A stretch of 64,000 nt of DNA. Origin: Ooceraea biroi (lineage: Eukaryota > Arthropoda > Insecta > Hymenoptera > Formicidae). The stretch covers positions 23,096,497-23,160,496 of the forward strand of contig NC_039506.1 in NCBI RefSeq assembly GCF_003672135.1, given 5' to 3'. The position numbers were made by a program, and so were the translations under genes. Positions 23,701 to 37,999 of the stretch are shown here, piece after piece (position 1 is the stretch's first letter; every line of letters starts with the position of its first letter). Below the pieces are notes generated by a model that searched no databases, was not told the DNA's origin, and saw nothing but the letters and a program-made list of their open reading frames with translations.

Positions 23701-26700
23701 TTGGTAAAAGTGTGCTTTCAATCGATACGCGGTTTTTGCGTTCGCGCATCATCTGGGAACTCGCTTTCGTTCGTGTCTGGCTGTTCGTGTCGGTGTCAAA
23801 TGCTTATCAAACGGTTTTTCTGATCCAAGTGCCATCGACCGTCGCCGAATCGGACGAATCGTAATCGCCGTCTTCCGTCGATATTGGATGTACTGCAAAC
23901 GGTACTCTCTTCGGATCATTGACACCCGTTTATTACACGAAACAGACATTGCTATCGCGAGATCATGAGATCTTTCTTTAGAATCCATTCAGGCGATACA
24001 ATGACTTCCCTCTCACTATGGTAACGTTGACAACACTGGCTTTTCTTATCGAAGAGATCATTCTAGTTTGTAGTTCATTTTTTAAATTGCGGATAGCAAT
24101 TGTGATAGCAGTTGCGGTAATATTTAAATAAATGGGTTTCAATAAGCATCGTCGACCATCGGATGAAAAGAACTTTATACTTGTAAATTTTTCCAATACC
24201 TATATTTATCTATTATATATTTCTTTTTTCCTCTCTCCAAAAAATATATAAGTATACAATATCGTTAGTATTTCTACGATTAATTTTTATTCTGACAAGA
24301 ATCATTAAATTAATTACCTGACACTTGTGTGGCACGCTAGCGTAGAATCCATCGTGCAGGCCATCGCATTTGAAATCGATATCCTCGGGTATGCTATTAT
24401 AGAACGGATAATCACTAAGATTATAACCGTTCAACTCGCGCGGTAAATTCGGGTCCCATATATAATCGATCTGTGGAATCCCCGTCAATGTGTGCTTGGT
24501 CGTTCCGTTGGTCTCAATTGCAACCGTCGTTGTCTGGAAAAATAAAGATCTCTTTAAGATTACGATATTGCTGCGATCTCAAAAAATGCACACAAACCGG
24601 GAATTTGAAAAATTTGAAATTATCTTAATGCAAAGTGTAGAGAATGGACAAAACATAGAAATTTCTTTAAGATTGTGGTATTTCACGATCAGAAACAAAA
24701 ATCGAAAATAGAATTTTAATATAATCTATTTGAAATGATACCATCAATAATACAAATGGAATTATTTATACAAAAATGAAAGCAAAATGAAAACACTTAA
24801 TATTTCTCCCTCTAGTTTTGACTATACCTATATCAGGTCTCATAAAAATGGTTTTCATTTTCTACGGAAAATGCGAGCGTCGACTCGATACCGATTTTGC
24901 ATAATAACGGTTTCCGTATCGTCTGTAGGAAAAAGTACGTTCGACATAAGACCGAGGGGCGTCTGATGGAAAAGTTATTTTACGCTTGAAGAAGCCGCCG
25001 TGTCGCCAAGTAATAATGTTTAGCGCGATCAGCACTTGGCTCCGATTTGATGATGTCATATCCTCCATGTTTGCGTGTGAAGATGAACCTGTCGCGCGCG
25101 TATGAGTTCACTTTAATTTAATGAATTCAATTTAATTTAATTAATTTGATGTCGGCGTGGATTAAGCGCCTCGGCGCCTCCGCAAATGCGGATACAGATG
25201 AGTTGACGCATCGAACTGTTTCAATTTATGCGGTATACAAGGTGTTCTGTGGTTTAACATGCCATTCCTGCTCATCGAAGATGTTTATCATGTTATCAAA
25301 GATCATCAAAGCGTCCAGCCTCGTTGGACTATTTTATTTGCCGATTAATTCATGTTGCATCCGTACCGTGTATTCTAAGGGTTTTTTTTTCGTTCCCGAG
25401 AAGAAGCACTGGCGAAATAGGAACTTGTTTGGTACGCGCATAATGATCGTCGTGACGGTGGGATCGGTTTCGCAATGATCAACGATAAGCGCGCGAGCAT
25501 GATTCGCTCACCATGCCGGTCGGTCGTGAATAACACGATCGCTACATCGCGCTGTCTGGAGCAAGGGATTGAGCATAACTTAGATTCGATAATTCAGATA
25601 AGAACGCACAGGTTGCATAAAATAATTTTTTCATATATAAAGTATTGAATTTTCGAATTCTTTCTCCTAATTATCTCCCCTAATTATACCGACGTCAATT
25701 ATTGATCTAAAATTATATCTCCTGTTAGAGTTATCATGATGTAAGATCTAGAAATGCAAAATAGATATTTATGTGTAGCGTAATTGATACATCATTTTTT
25801 TAAATACCCAAACGTATCCGCGTACACCATTTGCCAACAGTATTTATATTCTTAAAATCATTTAAAGACAAAAATGTCAATACTAAAACACATTTATGAA
25901 AAATAGAAAACGTTCAAGATTGGCTAATCGGATTATTTAATATACCGCGCTCAGACGTGGCATATCGTACAGTAATAATACAATCTGACAGTTCTCATGT
26001 AGAAAAAATATTCAAATCGATATCAGTCAATTAATTTTAAGATATCCGAAAGCACCATTATTATTCGATTGTTATATCTATGCGCGCAGATTTTAAATAA
26101 TCTAATTGGCTAATTTCAAACGTTTCCCATTTAGGAACTATTACAGCTTTGGGAGACGTTTTAGTATTAAGAATTTTTGTCTCCAAATGATCCTAGGAAT
26201 ATACTATTAATAAATATTGCAACACCATCAAGGACACCCTGTATATACATTCGAAAACTATCCGATAATATTCAACAATGCTAATCGTACTGCTTTGCGA
26301 TCTGTTTTAAATACGGCAGTCCTTTTTAGGTACGAACCTCGGAACTTCCATTGTCATTTTCCTCTGTACGTGGCTCCTCGGTTGTGGTCGTAGTCGTCGT
26401 TGTAGAGGTTGTCGCAATCTTAAATTTCGGCCTGGCCTTGAGTGCTGCGGAGACCGCGTGGGCCAATAATATTCCTAGAATGTGGAAACGAATGATCTCA
26501 TTATCAGGGGCAGTTTGAATCTGAAAATCATCGCAGCGCGATCGGAAAGTCACGAGACTTTCCACGGTCGCGAGAGTGATCGCGCGCATTCGGATGATCG
26601 ATCGCCCGAGGAGTACAAGTGGCCCCGATGAGTCGTCCGACATATATTAAAAAAAAAGACTACCACGCATCCCGCGGATTACGTAAATCGCGGAGAAGCG

Positions 26701-29700
26701 TCGGCGTTGCAAAACTCGGGACTCGCAGGAGTGCGGTGAGAATCCGACATAAGTGTCGCAATTTTCTCTCACCGAGTGAGTGCATTCGGTTGGGTAATTG
26801 TTCTTAAACGGATCAAGGCTATCTATATTGATCGTTTCCTTTCCACGTTTCGATGATTTACGATCTATACGAGTTACATGTCTGATGATTAGAAGCTTGG
26901 GATGCATCGCATCATTTGGCATCATTTTCCGTCATAATATTTTTCGTTAATTTTCATCTTATCTTATTCTTTTTTTATTTGATTAATTTTATCCTTTTCC
27001 TGTTCTCATTTAACTCATTTTTCTTTACGGTTCCCTATTTTAATGTCTCTTGTTCTTTATTACAATCTTTTCGAGATTACATTCTTATTTATATTTACTT
27101 AAAACAGGCAAAAGAAGCGAAATACCATTTTCAGCTATCATTAATGACGGAGTCATTAATGAAACCTTGCTACTGAATCACAATTGTAACTATTTTCAAG
27201 TAGCTCAAGGTTTTTTCTAGAGCTCTGCAGCAGAAAAAAATCGAGATACAGGGAACATTTTCACAAGCAACGTGCGAGTTAAGGTAAGAATTGTTTCTCG
27301 CTTTCTACTGGACATGCTTTCCGAGGTCATAATTGCAATCAACAATTCATGTGCATAATGCACTGCGTGTGCATTAAATTTAAGTGCGCTTAGTATTAGA
27401 ATGGTTGCTTGAGAAAAAATATGAAGCCATTTAACCCTATACACTTAAGGATATTTACATGTAACGTAACCAGTAATTTGAAACTGTTTATAAATATGAT
27501 AAAGGTTTATTAATATCGCTATAACTGATTTGTTAAAAATTTAACAAATTATAGGTAATAATCGCAATTAGAATGTAACAACAATTAAGTTCTTCTAAAA
27601 TTATGAAAGTCATAAAACAAAACGTAATGTTTAGCAATTTATAGGAAGCAAATATATTGTAGTATCTTTTTAAAATTTTATAATGTTTCGAACTCTACAA
27701 AGTGTATGCGCTGAGAGATATCTACTCGAACACAAAATATTAACAAATTCTAGCGTCAATAGGTATATATTCTTAGTGAATCGATAACATGTCGAATGCA
27801 AAGAACCATTAGCCAAGCAACAGACCAAGAATTTTTATAGGTATTTAAAATCGCCATTCTTGCAACATCAGGTTTCTTGCTCCCGTTATTTTCGACGCGC
27901 AAGTGCACGTGCAAGCACACGCGGGAGAGCGCGTATTCGCGCCTTCGTCGCGGCGGCGAATGCGAATGTGCGTTAGGACCGCGCGACGCGCGAACGCAGC
28001 TTTATGAACCGGAAAGTGGACGTCCTCGAAGGCGATGTTGAAAATGTGCGCGAACAAACCCGACCACGGTATAACGGAATCATACTTTTCCAGGCTCCAG
28101 ATCCGATGACGCTCGCGCGCGCACACACACACAAGTAGGTGTTGTATAAAAATGAATTATGGGAACGCGCTCGCATTCCGTTTGTGGGAAATGTTAACGT
28201 GGGCGCGTCCCTTCCCCGCCCTCCATCCGTACACACACCCCAGTTACGATAAACCGTTCTCATAATGAAACCGTTGTCACTACTGCGTTATGTTGGCGTG
28301 TAAATGTGTTGGATTGTTGCATCCAATTGTCGGCAACGTGAGAGGGGAGAGGATCTCTCAATCGAATGGGAATGACCTGACATTTCCTTGCCTTTAAAGG
28401 GCGTGACGGCACCTTCCTTTACCTTGTGATGCTTGCGATGATTCTTATTAAGGAATCACGATGCGCTTCTCGAAATGGTGCCGTCGCGTGCGTCTTACAC
28501 GTGGTGCTCCGTGTCCCACGCCGACGCATTATAACAAGCAAACCGTTACCGTTAGTTACCATAAATTGTTGCAAGATTGACACGTCCCTTCCATGGGTTA
28601 CCATAAAAGTTTTGCGGTGCCGCGAGAACTGGCGACTTCAATTATTTCGTGACTTTTAAAGACGGCGAATTGAATGTTGCCTGACCAGTGAAAATGTCAG
28701 AAAGCATTCTAAATGCTAACGTAGCGTCACGTGACTGATCGATCGCGAAACCGCTCCAATCGGTGGTGGAGCGGAGAACGAGTTCACCGGGTCTAAATTT
28801 GCAATTTGTATCGCGCCGCATAAACAACCGCGAGGCGAGCATTTCTGGCTGTGCACCAGCTTCGCCCGGAATTCCATCTTTATCAGATCCGGACTCTGCA
28901 CTGCCTTTGTCCAGTAAAATGACGTTAATGTACCTGTTTGCCGAGTATCTTATCCGGAATTTTCAAACCTTTTAAGATTACACGGTCACGTGCCTCTCGC
29001 AGCGAGACAAAAGGAGAGGTTCTCTTAACATTCACGACGGATCCTCCTCTCTTCGTGGAACCTTCCAGCAAACGCTTTTGCGAATCGCAGCCGCGCTCGC
29101 AGGATGAATACCAAATGTGCGTTCGATGCGGGATTCAAATTAATATCTTGTCGTCTGGTTGACGATTCGGTCGGAGCCATCGTTCCACGTCACAATACTT
29201 TTTCTTGATCCATGAAGCTTTTTTATGAGCTTTGAATTAACTTTACTTACTACTGGGAAACAAAACACGAGAGAGGAAATTAAGTCTTCAGTTTTAAAAT
29301 TTATTGCTTTTCCCATGTATAACATAGCAAAATGTTGAATTATATATTCGTCCTGTTTTTTTAGTTTTTAATAATGAATATATGTTATAAACTATATTAT
29401 TAAAAACGAGACTAAAAAACGAGATGAATATAATATTACAACCCAATAATAATGATAAATAAGCAATTGCCATCTCTCGCTAGTTCTCGCGTAAACGTTT
29501 AATTCCTCGTTGTATTATTCGCTGAATGAATTCTATTTATTCGACATAGAAGCCACTTGTCGTCTTGTATTTTAAAAGCCAGTGGCGCGCGGTGAGAATC
29601 GATTTACGTGCGCAATATAAAATTCTTGGGTGTGGAAGGTCATCCACTGTCTCTTCGACATTCTCCTCGGCAACCGCGGGAAGTCCAAAAATACTAAGGA

Positions 29701-29915
29701 TAAGACCGCGTCATGGAACATCACCGCGTAAAGGGAGATCCTTTCTTCTGCGGAGCGATAAACAGGATTTCAAGAAATAGTAGAAATCAAGTAAAAGTCC
29801 CGCTGACGAGCTTCGCTTAGTATCGGGGAATCACGTTCGTCGAGAAACGAAGAATCATCTTCCAGAAATTGCACTTACCGTATAGAGCGAGCAGCAGCCA
29901 TGGTTTCTCCCGCAT
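17708..29915 (-). CDS. large secreted chitin-binding (CBM_14) protein with Arg/Asp-rich tail
   Basis: Seven coding exons in transcript order: 29915-29879, 26474-26338, 24533-24318, 21358-20673, 20309-20110, 20024-19859 and 19490-17708. All phases agree and the total is 3225 nt, or 1074 residues. The first two exons give a signal peptide (start MREKPWLLLALY, likely cleavage after HAVSA). A Thr run and a low-complexity spacer follow. One peritrophin-A/CBM_14 module has Cys at about 114, 129, 135, 145, 158 and 166 (FKCDG, HKCQ, HHCLF, FLCANF, FICHF, EVDC). After it comes a second Thr run (about 183-191), then a long tail: RD/RE dipeptide-rich (about 200-590), another Thr run, then polar sequence with a Gln/His run (about 990-1010), ending WQDYAY. 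It should be exported and bind chitin in cuticle or tracheal matrix, like one-domain CPAP1-type cuticular proteins; that class is inference. The second exon uses a weaker donor (GAG|gttcgt). tgttgcag just before the start codon suggests an upstream leader exon. Confidence 0.87.
26232..26241 (-). mobile_element. solitary transposon end (cagggtgtcc)
   Basis: ggacaccctg followed by TATA matches the terminal bases of the Tc1-like element at 8916-9676. No partner end was found nearby. It lies in an intron of the large CBM_14 gene, just 3' of its second coding exon. Probably a truncated copy; ten bases alone could also be chance. Confidence 0.35.
29342..29432. repeat. about 90-bp imperfect palindrome
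   Basis: tatattcgtcctgtttttttag followed by tttttaataatgaata is mirrored by tatattattaaaaacgag followed by ctaaaaaacgagatgaata. The arms are about 38 nt. It lies in the first coding intron of the large CBM_14 gene. It may be a tiny MITE relic. Confidence 0.45.
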
Positions 29916-29946
29916 ATTGGCACTGCAACATGTAAATTAATTGCGT

Positions 29947-30600
29947 TTAGCTAATAGAGTAATTATATTCGCATTTAAATTTAATTAAGCGGCAGTTAGA
30001 TACGGCATTCAATTTTTGACATGATACAAAGAATATCTTCTTCGTAGAAATCTGTTAAGATCCCACAGTATATGTAATTGTGCAACGAATGAATACTTTC
30101 GTTGAAACCATAACAGTTAATCAGTAAATTATGAAATCTTATTACATATAACAGATGAATGAACACTCAGTAGATAGCAGATTAGTTATATTAGCTAATG
30201 GAGTATTCACATATTTGCATTTTGATTTCATTAAAAGGCGATAAAAGGTAGGCGATAAAATTCTTTAATGTGTTATGAAGAATATCTTCTTGGTAAATTA
30301 GTTGAAATCCCACAGTATGTAATTGTGCAATGAATGACTAATAAACAAAAATGTTGAGAACATAGCAGTTAATTATACTAGGTTACAAAATATAGCTACG
30401 TACAACAGATAAATTGGTCATGCTAACTAACGGAATAATCAAATTTAAATTCCAATAAATGATCAAGTAGACGATCAAGATCCTTTAACGTGATACGAAC
30501 AAGTTTTCTGTGTCTAAATTTATTAAAATCTGACAATATATAAATTCGCAATAAATAACTGTTACGCTTTTATTGAAATCACAGGAATCGATTGCATTCA
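29947..30600. repeat. three degenerate tandem copies of an about 245-bp unit
   Basis: Ordered blocks recur: taatrgagta near the start, then gaatatcttctt (30031 and 30280), cccacagtat...taattgtgcaa..aatga (30062 and 30309, weaker at about 30530) and taacagtt / tagcagtt. The spacing is about 247 between copies 1 and 2, and about 221 to the third, more decayed copy. The array sits directly upstream of the first coding exon of the large CBM_14 gene. Confidence 0.7.
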
Positions 30601-32200
30601 ATTTTAAAATACAGTTCACACGTAAGTGCCGCGATTTGATCTCGAAACCTTGAACTTTCTTGATTTCACGCGATGTTTTTGGGAACGTTACATCTGTCGT
30701 CAGTTTTTTTTACGCAAGATGTCCCAGACACGAAAAGATTTCTACAGATTGTGAAATGTGCCGTCAGTCAAATTCCTCCGGGTGTCAAGTAGCAATCGGA
30801 CGGCATCGTGCATCGGCACAAGCGTAATCAAAGCGACGAGCCTCAACATCGCCGCGCGTAGACTGAGGTACTCGAGCATATGGGAACGAATAGAAACTTT
30901 CTCTGTGCTGTCACCACTGCTAACCATATAATGCAGGGATAATGCGAGTGTTATATAAATGCGCACGATCACGTAATATCGGGTGTGACTTTGTAGTAGC
31001 GGTTGCGAATGTCTAATTATTAAAGTCTATTGATGCTCCCTGCGCGTGCTCGTGTATTCAGAGAACGTTTGAGGAACTTTTCAGAAGATCCCCGATGCGA
31101 TAAACGCGATAACATCTACTATCTGGTTCGACAACTCGTTGCGCTAGAGAATCCTACAAGCTATAATTATTGCAGATTTGCTAATAATATCGGATTGCAT
31201 CTTCTCTTGGACCTTGAATCTGCACATTGCTTTAGAATTGTAAAGTATCGCGCAAATACACTTGTTGTATCACGTACAGGTCATTATGAGCAAACGAAGT
31301 AATTAAAATCGAGCTGTCTGTCGTGAATGTCTTCGTCGATGTAATGGGTAACATTGATCCTTCTCAAGTAGCAATCATCATCGGTAATTCGCGCCGTAAT
31401 GGCATCGAGTTTTAGAGATTCCGTTTTTTCCTCTGATCTGGTGAAAGTAACCTTACAACCTTTTTCAGTATCAAATTAGATTACCAATCTTGGATTCGAT
31501 GTGCAATTACATAGCCCGCATATACACTCCCGTCAGACACATTGCTTACTTGTTACTTGATTCGCACAATTTATACGATTCGATTCGCCGAGAGCCATTA
31601 AAAGTGATTTGAATGACAGAATCTAGTAAATCTATACATGGAAATATAGATAAATAAACAAATAGACGCTTTATAGATAGATAGATGTTTAAAAATACCA
31701 AAATTCGAAAGTCTCCCTGTGAATCCGAAACTACAAAATCATTATGCATATGCGCGCGTAATTTTGCATTTTCAAAAGTAAACAGATCAATCCGTTACAA
31801 TATCTCAAACGGAATGCATAACGGAATGCATAACTAATTGGAAGATGCGAGATATTTCATTCCGGTCTATTATCATTGCTTAAGCAGAAAGCCGGCGTGT
31901 GAGTTTCGAACGAAACTAGCGCGATCCTATCCTACGCTCTTCTCAGTTTCCGTACAGAAAGGCAGAGTGTGTTCGAGCTCCGATCATATTATACTTGCTG
32001 CGCCGCGTGCATGCTCGCATTAATTAAGCGCGCGCGCTATCGCGCTCCAGTTCTCAGATAGATGCTTATCGTTTCTGTAAAAGTAGGAAAGAAAGAGAGA
32101 GGATTCCTGTCAGCTGCAGTCGCACAAGACCGCATTATTTGGTTACACAAGTTTTTCGTAATTGCTCCTTTTGTTCGTGTCACAACGCGAACGGGTTCCC

Positions 32201-32237
32201 AGAGAGAAAAAGAGGAAGAGAGAGAGAGAGAGAGAGA
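32201..32237. repeat. GA-rich microsatellite
   Basis: A purine tract ending in an uninterrupted (AG)n run. A similar GA run lies at about 39063-39090. Confidence 0.85.
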
Positions 32238-33849
32238 CAGGATGAGAAAAATCCTCCCTGTAGATTGCACATTGGTCTTATCCGGAAGCTGCGCAAGTTA
32301 AACCTACGCGTTGCGTGTGCCTACTGGTTTTAATGAAATTTATGAATATTTTACGTGCAGACAGGTTTCTCATCCAGCGAAATGTATTATTTATCGCTTT
32401 TGGCAATATACCTAGAATTTAGATAATATTTTATTCATTAGACGAGTCGAAAAGCGCTCTATCTAACAAATCAATTACTGTAAAAGTAACTATAATTTAC
32501 TACAAAAAGCGATTTACTATAAATATCAATTTATTTGTATATTTAAAATAATTTACGATTAAATATAAACGTTCAAAAAAGATGCTTTAAAACGTGAAAA
32601 ATTATATCATTACATAAATTAATTAATTTGAATATGAACAACTGATCTTGTTTATGAAAGACTATAATGACAATCTGATTCTTATTAAACAATATTTACT
32701 TTTTTGTTAAAATTTATTATCCCTGTCTGCTTCTATAAGATTGTACAGTTATAAACATTTGTATGTGATAAAATTATCATACTAAAAGACTTGGCTTTAT
32801 CAATTACTATGTGGGAAAAATGGGAAAGACGATCTAAACGCTATCGGTTACAGCTTTTATCGATTATTCAGCGTTTCCTTGTTGAGGATCATCTTTGTTG
32901 CGCGCGAAATGTGTTACTCGTAACGTTACTTTACGGTAAATTGCGTTATGTTACGACACACGCATGTAACGGTCATCCACGCTCGCTAAAGGTCGTTGGA
33001 AGTGATGGCTAGTACAACAAGTCGTCTGATTGATTCGTCTTCTTCGATAGGAGTTTGCGCGTGTAATAAAAGAATATACTAAGGATTCTAAATCTTACTC
33101 GAATGAATTATTTAGGAACTCTCATCTCTTGAAAATCAAAAACAAAGATTTTCAAAGAATTACAATAATTTTATAAAAATAGCCAAAAAGAAAGAGCAAA
33201 TATTTTTAATTTTTGTTGTATTGAAAAATTTAAAATATCTATGAAAGTATCAAAAGTATCATAAGTATCATATTTACAACTTAAAAAATATTTTTAAGTT
33301 AAACCTTTCTATTTGTTTTATTAATAATTTGTGAACTTTTATTTGATTTTTTAATTGTAAAACAAATAAGATTTTTTGAATGAACATTGTGGATATAAAA
33401 TCTAAAATAACAAAAAGATAAGAAAAAACATCGATTAAAAAATATGATTACACATTACGATTGCAGATTTTCGAAAACTTTTCTCTTTAATACATTTTAG
33501 TTCATTAAAGAATACAAGTGAAACTTTAGCGATATAAAATGAAATCGCATGCGGAGAGCAGCAGTTTCCAAAAATGCACGCTATATTTTAAGTTAGAATT
33601 ACGTAATTAATAATTGTTCGAAATGTCTCTTGAGAAGTATCAGAAAATTCAAGAATACAATGAGGCAGACAAATAGAGTACAAACAAGGATCTATTGACA
33701 ACCATTAACTTGTTTGTCACTCTATTTTTCACCCGTTAACGGCTTGTCTAATTGCGCGCTCGGATTCGCCTAGCTGGTAGTCATGGCAATCATCTCGTCA
33801 TAAGCACGCTACCTCGATCTTCACATTTTGTTTTGACGAGAAATAGACG

Positions 33850-34385
33850 TGTGACGAGTTTGCCAGGAACCGAACCTCTTTTTCGTTCAGTTCAGCTCTG
33901 ACAGTCAACCCTCTAGGTTCGTTCGACGTTGACTTGTCGTTTTTCTCTACGCCGATCGTTGTCCGAAGTAGCCGTTACGTGGTCTTTGTCTCCGGTCAGT
34001 AACGCGGTCAACGCCTCATGGTTAATCTGTCTTTCGAGTGAATCCGTCGATTCATCGTCAATCTTGTCAATCCGTTCAGACTGCGGTTGTATTGTATCGA
34101 ATAGCCGCCAGAATCATCGCGTCCGCACGCTGTGCGTATCCGCGTCAAGATTTCCGCTCAAGGAAGATATCCGTCTGATCTCTGGCGCGCTAAAGTGACT
34201 GGTTATTTTATTTTTAAATATTTAAGTATTTAAATATTTAATTTTATTAAAGTTTGTTTGGTGCAAAGACAATTGTTTCTTTAACCATTGGAACTGACCC
34301 TTCACACCGCAAGTCGCCTCTTAAGGATCTCTGGGATCCTGTTCACGTAGTCTCGCGCCCAGCGCTGGGCGACTCAACAACAACA
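33850..34385 (-). mobile_element. LTR-retrotransposon 5' fragment (candidate)
   Basis: Read on the minus strand, 34385-34196 looks like a short LTR. It begins TGTTGTTGAGTCGCCC, contains the perfect palindrome cgcccagcgctgggcg (34356-34371) and an AATAAA-like site in actttaataaaat, and ends in CA. Directly after it comes gcgcgccagagatc, in the position of a primer-binding site. The next 300 nt can be read as a polar, charged Gag-like fragment containing STDSLERQINHEALTALL before stop codons. No second LTR, protease or reverse transcriptase is present. The BEL/Pao-like or gypsy-like class cannot be decided. Confidence 0.42.
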
Positions 34386-37300
34386 AGGTAATTGTCTCGC
34401 GACTGCGAGTCTCAGCAACAGTAATAGTTTACATTTCTGTTTACAATTTTCCAAGCCAGAATTTACATAAACAGCTGATGATTGACATTTAGAACGTAGT
34501 TATTACGATGTGATAAAATCAAAATATATTTTATAAATTTCGTAAAGTATATTTATCTAGTTTTTATGTCGTGCTATAATCTATATAGAATTAATTCTTG
34601 TAACAAATTTATAAGGAATTCATAGTAAAAAGCTAACTGACATATTTTTTGCAACATTACAGTAACAGGTTTTGAAAAGAGTATCGACTTTTTTCTAGCC
34701 TTTCGATCATTTCCGCATAAAGTAGTGAAACTGGATCAGATTAGGTCAGACACGCTTGGCGCATCCACTTAAAGCGGTTCCACTTAAAATAGATACGATC
34801 CATCACGATCCTTCAGATCAATGGATCGGTCACGAACGTAACGCTTCTCTCTCTCCACTCGAATCGTGCTACTCGCACTCGCGGGGTATTCGTTACATTA
34901 GTTACAAGCACCGTTTGCTACGTAGAAAGTGTACGATTGTGCAAGGCAAACGTATGCAGGGCAAACGTTAATAATCGCAACGGGAGCTGCTGCGGTCGAC
35001 GCGTGCGCGTAAGAAGTATCCTTAGCAAATTATACAGATTACTATCTAGTTGCAAAGTACGAAACGTTGAACTTGCTTGGACGAGCGCCACAGGGCCGCA
35101 ACGAAGATTTTTCGGAGCTACGGAGCTAAAACGGAGGATTTCCTTCTTCGGAATAAAATAAATATACATTGAAAGAATAGCTCTGGATTTTGCTTCGCGA
35201 GAATGCGTATGTATTTCTGAACTCTCTTTTAAATGCGTAAAAATCATGCCGTAGCATTATAAATAGATTTACATAGAAAATGAATTAAAGAGATAATAAA
35301 GATATTGTTATAGAGGAAAAATAAAATTTACAATGTAAACGTGATAAAAGCAAACAAGTGCATCCAAAGTACCGTGACAGTTCGAATAATATCTCATTAA
35401 GTCAGAGAAATGGAAAATTAATTGTACGGATATCTCTGCAGTTTTAGAGAGTTTTCTCTTTTTGACGAGACATCTTTCATTCCAGAACGGAAAATTTTCT
35501 TCTTAAGTTTGCTGTTTTTATAAACTTACTTTTGCTGATTTTCTTAAAATGCTATAATCTTCTATCTCTCCGATATATCGCGTTTCCACTTTCCGAGCTT
35601 CCGTTCTGACGCCCCAGACCGATTTCTCCTATTAGAATTTAGAAATTTAGATTCTTCTACAACAATAATCCATTTTATGAACTTTCTGTGAGGGTAGTGT
35701 TTCGCCAATTTCATCCATTATGTACGGTTATAAGCAGCATATTAGTATCATTCGTACAGAAAGAGGAAATACGTCGAATTTCTTTCCCGCAGAGAGACAG
35801 ATTAGATGCATAAACAACACGGCGCAAGGCGGACTTAACTTTCCGTTTTGCGGTAGAATTCCGAAATTAGCTTCTAATAGCTACACTCGCGGAGTTTAAT
35901 GTACGCTTCAGTGATCATGGAATTAAAGTAATCGGGCTCGTTTACCGTAAAGCAACCGCTTGCGCAACAAAGCGATATCGCGTTCGATCGTCAATAAATA
36001 ATTCGCTATTCGTATCAATTACGTCTAATGTGTCTGCAACTTTAATTCTGGTATTCGGGATGCTGTCTTTACTATCTTTCAACGAGGCGATCGATCACCG
36101 TACGTTAATTTTTATTGGAAAATGTTATTAGGCAATGCTTGGAATTTGTTCGATCGTGTCAGTCGAAAAACATTTTGGCCGTTCTTGCCGATTCCTCGGA
36201 CGAAAGAACCGGCTCCGGAATAACATTTTCACTCTCTGCGAGCTAAACTTATTCGACCGTAAAGCATCGTCCACGTTGTTTTACCGACTCGTTGTGTAAG
36301 GTCTGCTCTACAGGACGTACGAGTGTTAACATAAATAGGATAGTGGTAACGGGAGGACAGATTTTGCAATTTGCCAAACTTTACGAGATACAAGAAGCGT
36401 TCTTCAAGAGGTTTTACTTCGCGGATCGATCATCAATACCACGTGATTAATATAATTACGCACACTTTATTACGAGACCTTTACGTAAGCACGAGGTGCT
36501 AATAACGGCGCGATAGATAGCATGATTTAGCAGCCGAAGCGAAACCATTCGAAAGTTATTATTTAAGAACAGGTGAGGAATGAAAAATTGGACGAATCCG
36601 CTGTCGTTTCGCCTCCTCCGACAGAATTTCTCTCCCGAGAGAGGAGGCCTGTGCCTCTCCACGTATAATTAACGCGATTAATGTGTCGTGAAGCCGGTGC
36701 GCACCGCCATCGTCTTCCTGCTCTTCCTATACACCGTGCGAACGATTGTTCGTTACTTGCGGGGGAACACAATGAGATCCCGATGGGGGTCCATACGAGA
36801 GATACTTTACCAGGCATGGCGCTTCCTAGCGCGCACCGTAAATTTCACTGCGCGGCGTATCGCTTCCTGCAAGTTACTCCGATCTATTACGTGCGAGGTA
36901 TTCGCATCGATACGATCAAATGTCGCGCGGTGATCGTAACGGATCATGGTGGGGTACGTTCCTCGTCTGCGCGCGCGCGTATAATTACGATTGTAGGTAC
37001 GCGTTTTTCGTTCGGCCGTGAAATTTCGATTGCAAAATAAATAGGTATTTATCGAAAGTAGACTCTCGCAACGCCGTTGTCGCGCATCGCGTAAAAGAGG
37101 TGTGACATACTTTTTACTCGTTAGCGACACGTTCGCTCGCCGTTCGGTCTGGTTATCGTGCACTATGAAAGTGCCGATGATCAAATTTGTCCCCGGGCAA
37201 AACTTAGATAGGGACGTCATGGAAATACGTGCCTTCAACGGACCCTTCATTCCCCACCTCTCACTCTGATTGTTATGAAACGATGATTTAAGATCCACGA

Positions 37301-37999
37301 ACGATCTATGTTTCAGTTTTCTACGTAACGTGACATCACGTTTTGTTAGAAAAAATCGGAAAAACAATGATTGATCAACGATTATTACGAAAACAAACCA
37401 TTCTGAGACTAATAAGTAATTAATATTTTTACGCTGGTATAAAATATTGAAATAAAACGCTAATTATTCTACAATAAATTATTTCGCAATAATGCTTATT
37501 AAAACTTCATGTGTACACAAGCATCCAATCGATACGGTGCCTTTTCGCCAACGATCTTTTCGGCTGGTATTACGTAGCGGTAATGTTGCATGTACCGTTA
37601 TTCTTCGCGTTGTTTGCATGTCTATACGGTATGCACATATCCATTCTCCGCATTCAAACGCTCATTCGATCGAGTTATTCTTTGAAATTCATTTATTCAT
37701 AACGAAAACGAAAACATGAATGCGATTATTTTCCGAGAAAATTATTTATAACGAGATGCGCTGGCGAAAATCGAGACAAAATAAAGTAATCGTTATCGAG
37801 TAGAGTATCGAGACATTCGATACTATCTAACGCTGTTGCGATCGAAATCTACTTGTCCCCATTTATTTATCCGCGTAACACGCATTTATTTATCCACAAT
37901 TATCAAAGACTACTTCTGCGATTATCGCGGTGATTAAACGACGGATACTTTATCGCCGCTTTGCTTTTTCCGAGGAGCGTTTTTTTTGCACTGCCCCCG

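Noticed and set aside
25247..25262. acaaggtgttctgtgg resembling a CAGGGTGTCC transposon end
   Set aside because: Too many mismatches and no partner end within 1 kb.
33668..33730. Short inverted repeat acaaatagagt...acaaacaa / ttgtttgtcactctattt
   Set aside because: Arms of about 20 nt with gaps in AT-rich DNA; not convincing as an element.
36688..36933. Plus-strand frame starting VKPVRTAIVFLLFLYTVR with a hydrophobic segment and a possible donor at its end
   Set aside because: Starts at GTG, the opposite strand is equally open, there is no family resemblance and no neighbouring exon could be joined.
36807..37367. 186-codon minus-strand frame
   Set aside because: Composition and frame overlap look like chance in CpG-rich sequence; no domain or splice context.
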